The notes: generated from the letters alone by a model not told the origin. A stretch of 64,000 bases of DNA from Streptomyces sp. PT12 (GCF_003311645.1 NZ_QEST01000184.1:1-64000); one strand, 5' to 3'. Counted from the stretch's first letter, positions 8,887 through 18,508 are shown. Made by a program: numbers and translations.

Positions 8887-9687
8887 TCAGAGCCGGTCGA
8901 GCACCCGGGCGAGCAGCGCGCCCATGCGCGTCGCCGACTCGGCGCCCGCGCGAAGCACCTCCTCGTGGCTCAGCGGCTCGCCCGTGAGCCCGGCCGCGAG
9001 GTTGGTCACCAGCGAGATGCCCAGCACCTCGGCCCCCGCCTCGCGCGCCGCGATGGCCTCGAGCACCGTGGACATGCCCACCAGGTCCCCGCCGATCGCC
9101 CGCACCATGCGGATCTCCGCGGGCGTCTCGTAGTGCGGCCCGGGGAACTGGACGTAGACGCCCTCCTCAAGGGACGGGTCGATCTCCTGGCACAGGGCGC
9201 GCAGCCGCGGGGAGTAGAGGTCGGTGAGGTCGATGAAGTGGGCGCCGAGGATGGGGGAGGCGGCCGTCAGGTTGATGTGGTCGCTGATCAGCACCGGCTG
9301 ACCAGGGCGCATGCCCTCGCGCAGGCCGCCGCAGCCGTTGGTGAGGATGACCGTCTTGCAGCCCGCCGCGATCGCCGTTCTGACCCCGTGCGCGACGGCG
9401 GCCACGCCCCGGCCCTCGTAGTAGTGCGTCCGCCCGAGGAAGACCAGGGCGCTCTTGTCGCCGAGTTGGTGCGAGCGGATTCTCCCGGCGTGCCCCTCGA
9501 CGGTCGGGGGCGGAAAGCCGGGCAGCTCGGTGACGTCGAACTCGTGGCTCGGCGCTCCCAGCGCGTCCGCGGCGGGCACCCACCCCGAGCCCATCACCAG
9601 CGCGACGTCGTGGCTGCTCACACCGGTCAGCTCACGCAGGCGCGCCGCGGCGGCGCGCGCCGTCTCCTCGATTTCTGATGCGTTCAC
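8887..9687 (-). CDS. Purine-nucleoside phosphorylase (trimeric class)
   Basis: A 266-residue enzyme that phosphorolyses purine (deoxy)nucleosides to free base and (deoxy)ribose 1-phosphate. Family blocks seen: [12 protein letters not shown] (phosphate loop), [34 protein letters not shown] and [11 protein letters not shown]. The length fits the trimeric PNP family. Start is GTG 9687 ([10 protein letters not shown]). The palindrome at 9712-9723, shared with deoC, lies directly upstream, so the two genes are probably controlled together. It is followed by the phosphohexomutase. Confidence 0.95.
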   Translation of the reverse strand: MNASEIEETARAAAARLRELTGVSSHDVALVMGSGWVPAADALGAPSHEFDVTELPGFPPPTVEGHAGRIRSHQLGDKSALVFLGRTHYYEGRGVAAVAHGVRTAIAAGCKTVILTNGCGGLREGMRPGQPVLISDHINLTAASPILGAHFIDLTDLYSPRLRALCQEIDPSLEEGVYVQFPGPHYETPAEIRMVRAIGGDLVGMSTVLEAIAAREAGAEVLGISLVTNLAAGLTGEPLSHEEVLRAGAESATRMGALLARVLDRL

Positions 9688-9711
9688 GCGCTGAGCCTAA
9701 CGGGTAACGGC

Positions 9712-9723
9712 CTACGCGCGTAG
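9712..9723. promoter_or_regulatory. Perfect 12-bp palindrome, probable operator of PNP
   Basis: CTACGCGCGTAG, identical to 609-620 upstream of deoC, 25 bp before the GTG start of the PNP gene. Position and symmetry suggest a repressor site overlapping the promoter or transcription start. Confidence 0.6.
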
Positions 9724-9841
9724 AAGGTGTACCGCTTTCCGTGCCCCCACCTGGCCTTCACGGCGGGGGGTCGAGGGCGTCGTTCGCTGGGATTTGCTGG
9801 GGTTTACCCCCGGGCGGGCCCGCGGCCGGGCGAGACGCCGC

Positions 9842-10297
9842 TCAGCACGGGCGCTTCCGCAGCTCCATCACATAGTCGTGCGGGGCGCCCGCCGCCTCGG
9901 CCGCGTCGGCGATCTCGCCGAGGTACCGGGCGGACGGCAGGCCGCCCTCATAGGCGTTGAGCACATACAGCCACGCCGGGAGTGAGCCGTCGAGGGTGTC
10001 CACGCGGACGCGGGTGCGCCGGTAGATGTCGAGGCCGACGCCCTCCCAGCGGTCCAACGCCTCCTCGTCCATCGGCGCGATGTCGTACAGCGCCACGAAC
10101 ACGCCGGGGTCCAGTGGCTCCGGCGTCCCCGCGCACTCGACGACCGTCGCGAGCGCGCCCTCCCAGCCCATCTCCTCGCCGCCGAACGTCAGCCGCCAGC
10201 CGGTGATCCAGCCGGTGCCGCGCAGGGGCGAGTGCGGTGCGCGACGGGCCATCAGCCGGGGGTCGAGGTTTCCGGCGTAAGCGGCGTAGAGCGACAT
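9842..10297 (-). CDS. Gamma-glutamylcyclotransferase-like protein
   Basis: A 151-residue protein opening MSLYAAYAGNLDPRLMARRAP, the Y-x-x-Y-G-x-L-like nucleotide/substrate loop of the gamma-glutamylcyclotransferase (GGCT/AIG2) fold, and holding PMDEEALDRWEGVGLDIYRR with the conserved acidic residue. The family forms 5-oxoproline from gamma-glutamyl amines; the actual substrate here is unknown. ATG 10297 is divergent from lpdA with a 96-bp shared upstream region. The 154-bp gap to PNP carries the PNP operator. Confidence 0.85.
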   Translation of the reverse strand: MSLYAAYAGNLDPRLMARRAPHSPLRGTGWITGWRLTFGGEEMGWEGALATVVECAGTPEPLDPGVFVALYDIAPMDEEALDRWEGVGLDIYRRTRVRVDTLDGSLPAWLYVLNAYEGGLPSARYLGEIADAAEAAGAPHDYVMELRKRPC

Positions 10298-10393
10298 GAC
10301 ACCGAGCGTACGGGAGTGGCGTGGGTGGCATGCCGATCCGGCCCGCCGGGGGGCCGGGGCGAGAACGGGCGTCTCGTGCGAGACACTGGAAAG

Positions 10394-11833
10394 GTGACTC
10401 GGATCGTGATCATTGGTGGCGGACCCGGCGGCTACGAGGCCGCGCTTGTGGCGGCGCAGCTCGGCGCGGAGGTGACCGTCGTCGATCGCGACGGGCTCGG
10501 GGGCGCGTCGGTGTTGACCGACTGCGTGCCGTCCAAGACGCTGATCGCCACCGCCGAGGTCATGACGAGCTTCGACTCCTCGCGCGAGGAGCTCGGCATC
10601 GAGATCGACCACGACGGCGACGGCGTCGGCGACGAGGTGCGCGGCATCGGCGTGGACCTGGGCAAGGTGAACCGAAGGGTCAAGCGGCTCGCGCTCGCCC
10701 AGTCGCACGACATCACCGCATCCGTGACGCGCTCCGGCGTGCGCGTCTTGCGCGGGCGCGCGCGCCTCGTTCCGCAGCAGGGGCCCACGGGCACGCGCCG
10801 GGTCTCGGTCACCGATCCCTCGGGCGAGGTCGGCGATCTGGAGGCCGACTGCGTGCTGATCGCGACCGGCGGCCAGCCGCGCGAGCTGCCCGACGCCAAG
10901 CCGGACGGGGAGCGGATCCTCACCTGGACGCAGGTCTATGACCTGAAGGAGCTGCCCGAGGAGCTGGTCGTGGTGGGCTCGGGCGTCACGGGCGCCGAGT
11001 TCGCGGGCGCGTACCAGGCGCTCGGCTCCCGGGTGACGCTGGTGTCGTCGCGGGACCGCGTGCTGCCGGGCGAGGACCCCGACGCGGCGGCCGTGCTCGA
11101 GGACGTCTTCCGCCGCCGCGGGATGAACGTCATGGCCCGCTCCAGGGCCGCCGCCGTCCACCGCGCCGGGAGCCGGGTGGAGATCACGCTGTCCGACGGG
11201 CGCAGGATCTCGGGAACGCACTGCCTGATGGCCGTGGGCGCGGTGCCCAACACCGCGGACATGGGCCTTGAGGAGGCCGGGGTCAAGCTCAAGGACTCGG
11301 GCCACATCTGGACGGACAAGGTGTCGCGCACGACCGCGCCCGGCGTGTATGCGGCGGGGGACTGCACGGGGGTGCTCGCGCTCGCCTCGGTGGCCGCGAT
11401 GCAGGGGCGCATCGCGATGTACCACTTCCTCGGCGACGCGGTGGCCCCCCTCGACCTCAACACCGTGTCAGGGAACATCTTCACCGACCCCGAGATCGCC
11501 ACGGTCGGCTACACCCAGCAGGACGTGGACGAGGGCCGGATCGTCGCCAGGGCGGTGAAGCTGCCGTTGCTGCGCAACCCCAGGGCCAAGATGCAGGGGG
11601 TGCGCGACGGGTTCGTGAAGCTGTTCGCGCGCCCCGGCACGGGCATCGTGGTGGGCGGCGTCGTGGTGGCCCCGCGCGCCAGCGAGCTCATCCACCCGAT
11701 ATCGATCGCGGTCGACAACAGTCTGACGGTGGAACAGGTCGCAAAGGCGTTCACCGTGTACCCGTCTCTGTCGGGCTCGATCGCGGAGGCGGCCAGGCAG
11801 CTGCATACGCATCGCGTCGACGCTGACCAGTAG
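10394..11833 (+). CDS. lpdA: NAD(P)H-quinone dehydrogenase, LpdA type
   Basis: A 479-residue two-dinucleotide-binding-domain flavoprotein. FAD loop IVIIGGGPGGYEAAL at residues 4-18; second Rossmann loop VVVGSGVTGAEFAGAY; FAD ribityl motif GVYAAGDCTGVLALAS. The redox site reads GGASVLTDCVPSKTL with only one Cys, as in the LpdA proteins that reduce quinones, and not a CxxxxC disulfide as in lipoamide dehydrogenase. Start is GTG 10394 after GGAAAGG. A hairpin covers the stop codon. Confidence 0.93.
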   Translation: MTRIVIIGGGPGGYEAALVAAQLGAEVTVVDRDGLGGASVLTDCVPSKTLIATAEVMTSFDSSREELGIEIDHDGDGVGDEVRGIGVDLGKVNRRVKRLALAQSHDITASVTRSGVRVLRGRARLVPQQGPTGTRRVSVTDPSGEVGDLEADCVLIATGGQPRELPDAKPDGERILTWTQVYDLKELPEELVVVGSGVTGAEFAGAYQALGSRVTLVSSRDRVLPGEDPDAAAVLEDVFRRRGMNVMARSRAAAVHRAGSRVEITLSDGRRISGTHCLMAVGAVPNTADMGLEEAGVKLKDSGHIWTDKVSRTTAPGVYAAGDCTGVLALASVAAMQGRIAMYHFLGDAVAPLDLNTVSGNIFTDPEIATVGYTQQDVDEGRIVARAVKLPLLRNPRAKMQGVRDGFVKLFARPGTGIVVGGVVVAPRASELIHPISIAVDNSLTVEQVAKAFTVYPSLSGSIAEAARQLHTHRVDADQ

Positions 11834-11846
11834 GCACTGGTCAGCG
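11821..11846 (+). terminator. Hairpin across the lpdA stop codon
   Basis: Arms CGCTGACCAGT (11821-11831) and ACTGGTCAGCG (11836-11846) are perfectly complementary with a 4-nt loop, and the TAG stop sits within the structure. No T-run follows, so it may act as a weak terminator or protect the 3' end. Confidence 0.55.
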
Positions 11847-11965
11847 CGGGTATCGCGCGAATGCGCCCGTGGCATATAACACGCCGGGGGCGTACGCACA
11901 GTCAACTTCGGTAATTCCCCGCAACCGGCTGAAACAAGATGGTCGTTGGGGTTACTGTCGGTTCC

Positions 11966-12922
11966 GTGTTCGCTGCAGAACGTCGCCAGATGATTCTCGA
12001 AATGGTGCGGGCCAACGGAGCCGTGTCGCTCCGCGAGCTCGCCCGCGTTGTCCAGACCTCGGAAGTGACCGTGCGGCGCGATGTGCGCGCCTTGGAGGCA
12101 GAAGGACTGGTGGACCGCAGACACGGTGGTGCGGTCCTCCCGGGTGGCTTCACCCGGGAGTCGGGTTTCCCTCAACGAGCCATGGCCGCGACGGCGGAGA
12201 AGACCGCCATCGCGGAGTACGCGGCGGGGCTGGTGCGGGAGGGCGAGGCCATCGTGGTGGGCGCCGGCACCACGACCCAGGAGCTGGCTCGCCGGCTCGC
12301 CCGCGTGCCGGGGCTCACCGTCGTCACCAACTCCCTCCTGGTGGCCCAGGCCCTCGCCCACGCCAACCGCGTGGAGGTGGTGATGACCGGGGGCACCCTC
12401 AGGGGCTCCAACTACGCGCTGGTCGGCAGCGGCGCCGAGCAGTCGCTGCTCGGGCTGCGGGTGAGCCGGGCGTTCCTGTCGGGCTCGGGGCTGACCGCCG
12501 ATCGCGGCCTGTCCACGTCCAACATGCTCGCCGCGAGCGTGGATCGGGCCCTGGTGCGCGCCGCCGCCGAGGTGGTGGTGCTCGCCGACCACAGCAAGCT
12601 GGGCGCCGAGACGGCCTTCCAGACGGTGCCCACGGAGCTGATCACCCAGCTGGTGACCGACCAGCCGCCGCTCGAGGCCGAACGCGCGGGCACCGAGCTC
12701 GAGGCGCTGGCCGACCAGGGTGTGCGTATCTCGGTGGCCGCGCCGGGGGCGCAGGGCGGCAAGCCGGGCGCCGACCGGGGCGAAAGGGCGGAGCGCGGCG
12801 GTGATCCCGGCCGCAGGGACATGCCGGTGCCGGGGCCGCGCGGCGGCGTCCACCCCGGCATGGGCGCGTCGGCGCCGCTCGGGCAGCGGCTGTCCGACCT
12901 GGCCCCTTCGCGCCGAAGGTAA
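11966..12922 (+). CDS. DeoR-family transcriptional regulator
   Basis: About 318 residues. The N-terminal DeoR helix-turn-helix (AERRQMILEMVRANGAVSLRELA, TSEVTVRRDVRALEAEGLV) is followed by a sugar-phosphate-sensing domain (VGAGTTTQELARRLA, VTNSLLVAQALA, GGTLRGSNYALVG, VVLADHSKLG). The final 60 residues are Gly/Ala/Arg-rich and poorly conserved in style. GTG 11966 (VFAAERRQ) is preferred; the frame also opens at 11939. The family represses sugar and nucleoside catabolic operons in response to phosphorylated sugars, so the twin palindromes at deoC and PNP are candidate targets. No copy of that palindrome is seen before this gene. Confidence 0.92.
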   Translation: MFAAERRQMILEMVRANGAVSLRELARVVQTSEVTVRRDVRALEAEGLVDRRHGGAVLPGGFTRESGFPQRAMAATAEKTAIAEYAAGLVREGEAIVVGAGTTTQELARRLARVPGLTVVTNSLLVAQALAHANRVEVVMTGGTLRGSNYALVGSGAEQSLLGLRVSRAFLSGSGLTADRGLSTSNMLAASVDRALVRAAAEVVVLADHSKLGAETAFQTVPTELITQLVTDQPPLEAERAGTELEALADQGVRISVAAPGAQGGKPGADRGERAERGGDPGRRDMPVPGPRGGVHPGMGASAPLGQRLSDLAPSRRR

Positions 12923-12993
12923 CAACGGGGACCGGCCGGGCGCCGCGGCCCGGCCGGCCGCCGAGTGCCGGGGCCGACGGGGCCCTGGCTCGG

Positions 12994-13105
12994 TCCCTGA
13001 TCCCGCTCAGCCCTTGATCTCGCTCAGCCCTTGATCTCGCTCAGCCCTTGATCTCGCTCAGCCCTTGATCCCGCTCAGTCCTTGATCCCGCTCAGTCCTT
13101 GATCT
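12994..13105. repeat. 17-bp tandem repeat, about 6.5 copies, over the accA2 stop codon
   Basis: Unit cccttgatctcgctcag. Copies start at 12994, 13011, 13028, 13045, 13062, 13079 and 13096 (partial), with C/T and T/C single-base variants. The copy at 13079-13095 contains the accA2 stop (13092-13094), so the array is a serial duplication of the gene end. It fills most of the gap between the convergent DeoR gene and accA2. Confidence 0.95.
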
Positions 13106-14870
13106 CGCAGATGACGGCGCCCGACGAGACCGAGGCGCCGACGTCCGCCTGGAGGCCGACGACGGTGCCGGAGCGGTGGGCGTTGATGGGCTGCTCCATC
13201 TTCATCGCCTCCAGGACGATGACCAGCTCGCCCTCCTCGACCTGCTGCCCCTCCTCCACGGCGACCTTGACGATCGTGCCCTGCATCGGGGACGCGAGCG
13301 TCTCGCCCGTGGCGGCGGCGCTCGCGCGCTTGGTGGGCTTGCGCCGCGCGGGGCGCGCCCCCCCGGCGACCGCCGCGCGCGCCAGCGGCATCGCCAGCGT
13401 GGCGGGCAGCGAGACCTCCAGGCGCTTGCCGCCGACCTCGACGACCACCGTCTCGCGGCTGACGCCCTCCTCGGCCTCGGCCGCCGCGCCCGCGCCGAAG
13501 GCGGGCAGGTCGTTGACGTACTCGGTCTCGATCCACCGGGTGTGGACGGAGAACGGCTCGCCCTCGCGCCCGGTGACCTCGGGCGCGAACGCCGGGTCGG
13601 TCACCACCGCGCGGTGGAACGGCAGCACCGTCGCCATGCCCTCCACCCGGAACTCCGCCAGCGCGCGCGCCGCGCGCTCCAGCGCCTGCCCGCGGTCCGC
13701 GCCGGTCACGATCAGCTTGGCCAGCATCGAGTCCCACGCGGGGCCGATGACCGACCCCGACTCCACGCCGGTGTCCACGCGGACGCCGGGGCCGAGCGGG
13801 GGCGCGAACGTGGTGACCGTGCCGGGCGCGGGCAGGAATCCGCGCCCCGGGTCCTCGCCGTTGATGCGGAACTCGATCGAGTGCCCGCGCCGCTCGGGGT
13901 CGCCGTATCCCAGCTTCTCGCCCCGCGCGATGCGCAGCTGCTCGCGCACCAGGTCGATGCCGGTGATCTCCTCGGTCACCGGGTGCTCGACCTGGAGGCG
14001 GGTGTTGACCTCGAGGAACGAGATGGTGCCGTCCTGGCCCACCAGGAACTCGCAGGTGCCCGCGCCGACATAGCCCGCCTCCTTGAGGATGGCCTTCGAC
14101 GCGGCGTACAGCTGGGCGTTCTGCGCCTCGGTCAGATAGGGCGCGGGGGCTTCCTCGACAAGCTTCTGGTGGCGGCGCTGGAGCGAGCAGTCGCGCGTGG
14201 AGACCACCACGACCTGGCCGTGCTCGTCGGCGAGGCACTGGGTCTCGACGTGCCGGGGCCGGTCGAGATACCGCTCGACGAAGCACTCGCCGCGCCCGAA
14301 CGCCGCCTGCGCCTCGCGCACGGCTGACTCGTAGAGCTCGGGGATCTCCTCGAGGGTCCTGGCGACCTTCAGGCCGCGGCCGCCGCCGCCGAACGCCGCC
14401 TTGATGGCGACCGGCAGGCCGTGCTCGCGGGCGAACGCGACCACCTCGTCCGCGCCCGACACCGGGTCGGTCGTCCCGGCGACCAGGGGCGCTCCCGCGC
14501 GCTGCGCGATGTGCCGGGCGGCGACCTTGTCGCCGAGCGCGCGGATCGCGTCGGGGGACGGGCCGATCCAGGTCAGGCCCGCGTCGAGGACGGCCTGCGC
14601 GAAGTCGGCGTTCTCGGAGAGGAATCCGTAGCCGGGGTGCACGGCGTCCACGCCCGCGTCCGCGGCGGCCTTGAGCACCTTGTCGATGTCCAGGTAGCTG
14701 GTGGCGGGGGTGTCGCCGCCCAGCGCGAACGCCTCGTCGGTGGCGCGCACGTGCAGCGCGTCACGGTCCGGCTCGGCGTAGACGGCCACACTGGCGATGC
14801 CTGCGTCACGGCATGCCCGGGCGACCCGAACGGCGATTTCGCCGCGGTTGGCGATGAGCACCTTGCGCAC
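13092..14870 (-). CDS. accA2: Acyl-CoA carboxylase alpha subunit (biotin carboxylase + BCCP)
   Basis: A 592-residue biotin-dependent carboxylase subunit that carboxylates its own biotin with ATP and bicarbonate and supplies the beta subunit at 16790-18370 for acetyl- or propionyl-CoA carboxylation. Order of parts: N-terminal [22 protein letters not shown]-grasp loop [11 protein letters not shown] near residue 160, active-site [15 protein letters not shown] and [11 protein letters not shown], a Lys/Arg/Ala-rich linker, and a C-terminal biotinyl domain with EAMKMEQPI holding the biotinylated Lys. GTG 14870 is preceded by GGAGGGAG. The last codons EIKD and the stop lie in the 17-bp tandem array. 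Confidence 0.96.
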   Translation of the reverse strand: MRKVLIANRGEIAVRVARACRDAGIASVAVYAEPDRDALHVRATDEAFALGGDTPATSYLDIDKVLKAAADAGVDAVHPGYGFLSENADFAQAVLDAGLTWIGPSPDAIRALGDKVAARHIAQRAGAPLVAGTTDPVSGADEVVAFAREHGLPVAIKAAFGGGGRGLKVARTLEEIPELYESAVREAQAAFGRGECFVERYLDRPRHVETQCLADEHGQVVVVSTRDCSLQRRHQKLVEEAPAPYLTEAQNAQLYAASKAILKEAGYVGAGTCEFLVGQDGTISFLEVNTRLQVEHPVTEEITGIDLVREQLRIARGEKLGYGDPERRGHSIEFRINGEDPGRGFLPAPGTVTTFAPPLGPGVRVDTGVESGSVIGPAWDSMLAKLIVTGADRGQALERAARALAEFRVEGMATVLPFHRAVVTDPAFAPEVTGREGEPFSVHTRWIETEYVNDLPAFGAGAAAEAEEGVSRETVVVEVGGKRLEVSLPATLAMPLARAAVAGGARPARRKPTKRASAAATGETLASPMQGTIVKVAVEEGQQVEEGELVIVLEAMKMEQPINAHRSGTVVGLQADVGASVSSGAVICEIKD

Positions 14871-15188
14871 GATGGCTCCCTCCTCGGAACAAGGCGAGTT
14901 TATGTACGGGCGACACCTCACAACGAGTCGCCCGAGTAGGTGACCTTGCCCACACGGGCTGTGAGGGCTCACCACCCGACGGACGTGCTGCCTTGCGGTA
15001 CCAAGGTACGCGCCTCGCTGGGCTCTACCTTAGACGTGCGACTACGCCTTGGGCCTCCATCGAGCTGACACATCAGCGACGAGAGGGGCTTGTGAGAACC
15101 CCACAAAGAGCCCCGGGAAACTTTGCGCGACGAACAGAGGGGGCGCGAGGGGTTGTCCCGCGCTCTACCCGGCAGTAGCGTGCGCGGC
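14871..15188. promoter_or_regulatory. Divergent promoter region upstream of accA2
   Basis: A 318-bp gap with no supportable gene. It contains a perfect 12-bp palindrome GTACCAAGGTAC at 14998-15009, nested in a CCTTG/CAAGG inverted pair, and a stem CGGGCGAC/GTCGCCCG at 14907-14934 with a 12-nt loop in the accA2 leader. Either could be a regulator site; no regulator can be named. Confidence 0.4.
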
Positions 15189-15914
15189 GTGAACCGGGGC
15201 AGACGAAGCGTGGCCGCGGTGGCGGCGGTGGTGTCCCTCGGCGGCGCGCTGGTCCTCGGACTGGTGCATCTGGTCCTCGGACTGGCCGCCGAGCGGCAGG
15301 AGATGACGATCGGGGGCGTATCGGCGACGACGATCAGCGTCGGGGCGTGGACCGCGGGCGGCGTTGTCGCGGCATTCCTCCTGGTGTGCGGGGCGCTGCT
15401 CGCGCGCGTCGCGGTGCGCGACGCGGCGCCCGGCAGGGTCGCGCGCGCCGCCCTCGCGGGCGCGGCCGTGCTGCACGCGGTGCTCGGCGCGCTGTCGGTC
15501 GGCCTGGTGGGCTGGCCCGCGTTCCTCGTGCTGATGGCGGTCTTCGGGCTGCTCATGCTGACCCTGACGCTCTATCCGCCCCCCGACGTTCCCCGCGCGC
15601 CCGACGCGCCCGACGCGCCCGACGGGCCCGGCGTGCCAGGGGAGTCAGGCGGCGGGGGCGGCGGCGGTCCAGAGGTCGGTGATCGGGGTCCCGAGCCTGG
15701 CCAGCAGGGTGCGCAGCAGGGGCAGGGAAAGGCCGATGACATTCCCGGCGTTCCCCTCGATCCCGTCGACGAACGGCGCCGACCTGCCGTCGAGGGTGAA
15801 CGCGCCGGCGACGCGCAGGGGTTCGCCCGTGGCGACGTAGGCGGCGACCTCGGCGTCCGAAGGGCTGCCGAACCGCACGGTCGTGGACTCCGTCTGGGCC
15901 GCGCGCTCCCCTGA
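15189..15914 (+). CDS. Four-helix membrane protein with disordered tail, overlapping maf antisense
   Basis: From GTG 15189 ([15 protein letters not shown]) the first 125 residues form four hydrophobic segments (roughly 8-32, 52-74, 88-110 and 112-130). A Pro/Asp/Ala repeat tail ([12 protein letters not shown]) and glycine run follow. The frame then continues about 90 residues antisense to maf before a stop at 15914. The membrane part is believable; the tail beyond about 15645 is probably run-on after loss of the original stop. I do not recognise the family. Confidence 0.6.
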   Translation: MNRGRRSVAAVAAVVSLGGALVLGLVHLVLGLAAERQEMTIGGVSATTISVGAWTAGGVVAAFLLVCGALLARVAVRDAAPGRVARAALAGAAVLHAVLGALSVGLVGWPAFLVLMAVFGLLMLTLTLYPPPDVPRAPDAPDAPDGPGVPGESGGGGGGGPEVGDRGPEPGQQGAQQGQGKADDIPGVPLDPVDERRRPAVEGERAGDAQGFARGDVGGDLGVRRAAEPHGRGLRLGRALP

Positions 15915-16274
15915 CGCGGCGTCGACCACGCAGTGCCCGGTGTGCAGCACCCCCGACCTGCCGCGCATCGCCTTCCAGCGGGCTATGGCGTCCTCCGCGT
16001 CCCGCGGCTTCCCATGCGCGCGCCCGTCGAGCTCGAGCACCGAGTCGCAGCCCACGACGAACGCCCCGGCCGCCTCGGGGCGCGCGGCGACGGCCGCGGC
16101 CTTCGCCTCGGCGAGGGCGCGCGCGAGCTCGGCGGGCGACGCGGCGCTCACGCCGTCCTCGTCGACGCCGCTGACGATCACCTCGGGCGCGAGCCCGGCC
16201 TGCCTCAGCAGGGTCAGCCGCGCGGGCGACTGGGAGGCGAGCACCAAACGGCGGGTGGGCGTGGGACGTTCCAT
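15645..16274 (-). CDS. maf: Maf family nucleoside-triphosphate pyrophosphatase
   Basis: A 209-residue house-cleaning pyrophosphatase that removes non-canonical or excess nucleoside triphosphates. Seen: N-terminal [53 protein letters not shown] and [20 protein letters not shown] 16274. It sits between the carboxylase epsilon block and the membrane protein gene, a placement common in Streptomyces. Its last 270 bp overlap the run-on of the opposing frame. Confidence 0.94.
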   Translation of the reverse strand: MERPTPTRRLVLASQSPARLTLLRQAGLAPEVIVSGVDEDGVSAASPAELARALAEAKAAAVAARPEAAGAFVVGCDSVLELDGRAHGKPRDAEDAIARWKAMRGRSGVLHTGHCVVDAASGERAAQTESTTVRFGSPSDAEVAAYVATGEPLRVAGAFTLDGRSAPFVDGIEGNAGNVIGLSLPLLRTLLARLGTPITDLWTAAAPAA

Positions 16275-16321
16275 GGCGGCCAGCGTAACGGGGCCCTCTG
16301 ACAGCCGGGAGCGCGGCGGCG

Positions 16322-16456
16322 TCATCGCAGGAGCAGCGCCGCAGCCGTCACCATCGCGACGGCGAGCACCCAGCCCACCCGGCCGAGCATGGCCCGCGCG
16401 GCCCGCGCCTCGTCGTCCTGGGCGTCCGCCCTCTTCCTCAGGTCCGACCACAGCAT
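16322..16456 (-). CDS. 44-residue membrane protein, possibly MmpB-like
   Basis: The ATG at 16456 opens [18 protein letters not shown], then a single hydrophobic helix (roughly residues 24-43, [20 protein letters not shown]) and stop at 16322. Good codon bias, the MLWSD start and the location between the carboxylase epsilon gene and maf support a real small gene. It resembles in outline the small Streptomyces protein annotated MmpB (morphogenic membrane protein); that is from memory and needs a search. A 22-bp-arm hairpin lies just upstream. Confidence 0.7.
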   Translation of the reverse strand: MLWSDLRKRADAQDDEARAARAMLGRVGWVLAVAMVTAAALLLR

Positions 16457-16475
16457 GGCGCACAGGGTGCACCGC

Positions 16476-16523
16476 GCGGCGCTCGCGCGCCTGAGTAGGC
16501 GTACTCAGGCGCGCGAGCGCCGC
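16476..16523. terminator. Long perfect hairpin between the epsilon subunit and the small membrane gene
   Basis: Two 22-bp arms, 16476-16497 and 16502-16523, are exactly complementary around a GGCG loop (core GCCTGAGTA / TACTCAGGC). No T-run follows on either strand. On the minus strand it follows the epsilon subunit stop (16530) and precedes the start of the 44-residue protein (16456), so it fits a factor-independent or bidirectional stop signal; a large operator is the alternative. Confidence 0.7.
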
Positions 16524-16529
16524 CCCGTG

Positions 16530-16793
16530 CTACGCGCGCCGGTAGCTGGTGCGCCACGCGGTGTGCCCTGGGGCCGGGAGCGCGCGGGGGAGGTTGTGCG
16601 CCGGGGAGGACCATGGCGAGCGGGGGCGCTCGGGGGGCGGCGGGGCCGCGGCAGCCGCCGCGGCGCGCGCCTGGACGACCGCGAGGGCCGCGGCCAGCTC
16701 CTCCGCGGTCGGATTGCCGCGCACGACGCGGATCACGGGTGCTCCCCTCTCATGTCTCTCGACTTCCTCGACTCTCTCGACGGGCGCGCTCAC
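16530..16793 (-). CDS. accE: Acyl-CoA carboxylase epsilon subunit
   Basis: An 87-residue protein with [21 protein letters not shown], the signature of actinobacterial AccE/PccE subunits that bridge alpha and beta subunits and raise activity. An Ala run and a Pro-rich stretch separate this from the C-terminal [27 protein letters not shown] part, which is also typical. GTG 16793 overlaps the beta subunit stop by 4 nt (GTGA), so translation is coupled. Confidence 0.93.
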   Translation of the reverse strand: MSAPVERVEEVERHERGAPVIRVVRGNPTAEELAAALAVVQARAAAAAAAPPPPERPRSPWSSPAHNLPRALPAPGHTAWRTSYRRA

Positions 16794-18370
16794 AGCGGGA
16801 TGTTCCCGTGCTTCTTGGGCGGCAGCTGCGCCCGCTTGTTCCGCAGCGCCCGCAGCCCGCGCACCACGTGGCGCCGCGTCGCCGACGGCGGGATCACGGC
16901 GTCCACATAGCCGCGCTCGGCCGCGACATACGGGTTGAGCAGCGCGTCCTCGTACTCCCGTGTCAGGCGCGCGCGTTCGGCTTCGCGCTCCTCGTCCGAC
17001 TCCAGCGCGGCCAGCGCGCGCCGGTGCAGGATGTTGACCGCGCCCTGCGCCCCCATCACCGCGATCTGCGCCGTCGGCCAGGCCAGGTTCAGGTCGGCGC
17101 CCAGGTGCTTGGAGCCCATCACGTCGTACGCGCCCCCGAACGCCTTGCGCGTGATCACCGTGATCAGCGGCACCGTCGCCTCCGCGTACGCGTAGATCAG
17201 CTTGGCCCCGCGCCTGATGATGCCGCTGTACTCCTGGTCCGTGCCCGGCAGGAAGCCCGGCACGTCGACAAAGGTCAGCACCGGCACGTTGAACGCGTCA
17301 CACGTCCGCACGAAACGCGCCGCCTTCTCCGAGGCGTTGATGTCGAGGCACCCCGCGAACTGGAGCGGCTGGTTGGCCACCACCCCCACGGGCTGGCCCT
17401 CGACGCGCCCGAAGCCCGTGATGACGTTGGGCGCGAAGAGGGCCTGCGTCTCCAGGAACTCGCGGTCGTCAAGCACCCGTTCGATCACCTCGTGCATGTC
17501 GTACGGCTGGTTCGCCGAGTCCGGCACGAGCGCGTCCAGGTCCTCGTCGTCGGGGGTGAGGGACAGGTCGGCCTCCTCGGGGAAGGCGGGGGGCTCGGAG
17601 AGGTTGTTGGACGGCAGGTACGACAGCAGCGCGCGCACATAGTCGAACGCGTCCTTCTCGTCGCCCGCCATGTGGTGCGCCACGCCCGACACGGTGTTGT
17701 GGGTCCGCGCGCCGCCGAGCTCCTCGAAGCCGACGTCCTCGCCCGTGACCGTCTTGATCACATCGGGACCGGTGATGAACATGTGCGAGGTCTGATCGAC
17801 CATCACCGTAAAGTCCGTGATCGCGGGCGAGTACACCGCGCCCCCCGCGCAGGGCCCCGTGATCACCGAGATCTGCGGCACGACGCCCGAGACGTGGACG
17901 TTCCTGCGGAAGATCTCCGCAAACAGGCCGAGCGCCACGACCCCCTCCTGGATCCGCGCCCCGCCGCCGTCGTTGATCCCGATCACCGGGCAGCCCGTCT
18001 TGAGCGCGAAGTCCATCACCTTCACGATCTTCTCGCCGTAGACCTCGCCGAGCGAGCCGCCGAACACCGTGAAGTCCTGCGAGTACACCGCGACGGGCCG
18101 CCCGTCCACCGTGCCGTAGCCGGTCACCACGCCGTCCCCGTACGGGCGGTTCGCCGCGATCCCGAAGCCGGTCGCGCGGTGCCGCGCGAACTCGTCCAAC
18201 TCGGTGAACGACCCCTCGTCCAGCAGCAGCTCCACCCGCTCCCTCGCCGTCAACTTGCCCTTGGCGTGCTGCTTCTCCACCGCCCGCGCTGACCCCGCGT
18301 GTGTGGCCTCCTCCGTCCGGCGCGCCAGATCGGCGATCTTGCCAGCGGTGGTGTGGATGTTCTCGGCCAC
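16790..18370 (-). CDS. pccB: Acyl-CoA carboxylase beta subunit (carboxyltransferase)
   Basis: A 526-residue carboxyltransferase that moves CO2 from biotin to acetyl- or propionyl-CoA. Starts GTG 18370 ([15 protein letters not shown]). The two crotonase-like halves are clear: [31 protein letters not shown] in the N-half and [39 protein letters not shown] in the C-half, ending KKHGNIPL. Asp in [16 protein letters not shown]-like context suggests a propionyl/acetyl enzyme, but chain preference cannot be fixed by eye. It is coupled to accE and divergent from birA. Confidence 0.96.
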   Translation of the reverse strand: MAENIHTTAGKIADLARRTEEATHAGSARAVEKQHAKGKLTARERVELLLDEGSFTELDEFARHRATGFGIAANRPYGDGVVTGYGTVDGRPVAVYSQDFTVFGGSLGEVYGEKIVKVMDFALKTGCPVIGINDGGGARIQEGVVALGLFAEIFRRNVHVSGVVPQISVITGPCAGGAVYSPAITDFTVMVDQTSHMFITGPDVIKTVTGEDVGFEELGGARTHNTVSGVAHHMAGDEKDAFDYVRALLSYLPSNNLSEPPAFPEEADLSLTPDDEDLDALVPDSANQPYDMHEVIERVLDDREFLETQALFAPNVITGFGRVEGQPVGVVANQPLQFAGCLDINASEKAARFVRTCDAFNVPVLTFVDVPGFLPGTDQEYSGIIRRGAKLIYAYAEATVPLITVITRKAFGGAYDVMGSKHLGADLNLAWPTAQIAVMGAQGAVNILHRRALAALESDEEREAERARLTREYEDALLNPYVAAERGYVDAVIPPSATRRHVVRGLRALRNKRAQLPPKKHGNIPL

Positions 18371-18508
18371 GGGTGCGCTCCTCGTCGTCGGGGGCTGTCG
18401 GAAGCTGTCGGGGCCGCCGTCGAGGGCTTGGACGGCTACCGCTCCGTAGGCTAACCGCGCGGGCCCGCCCCGGAGGTGCGGCGTTGGCCACACCCGTACC
18501 CTGGCCGC

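Noticed and set aside
10394-11833. Single Cys in the redox motif as a sign of a defective lipoamide dehydrogenase
   Set aside because: LpdA-type quinone dehydrogenases of actinobacteria lack the CxxxxC pair, so the gene is normal for its family.
12994-13105. Possible CRISPR array
   Set aside because: Units are directly contiguous 17-mers with no spacers, and they copy the end of accA2.
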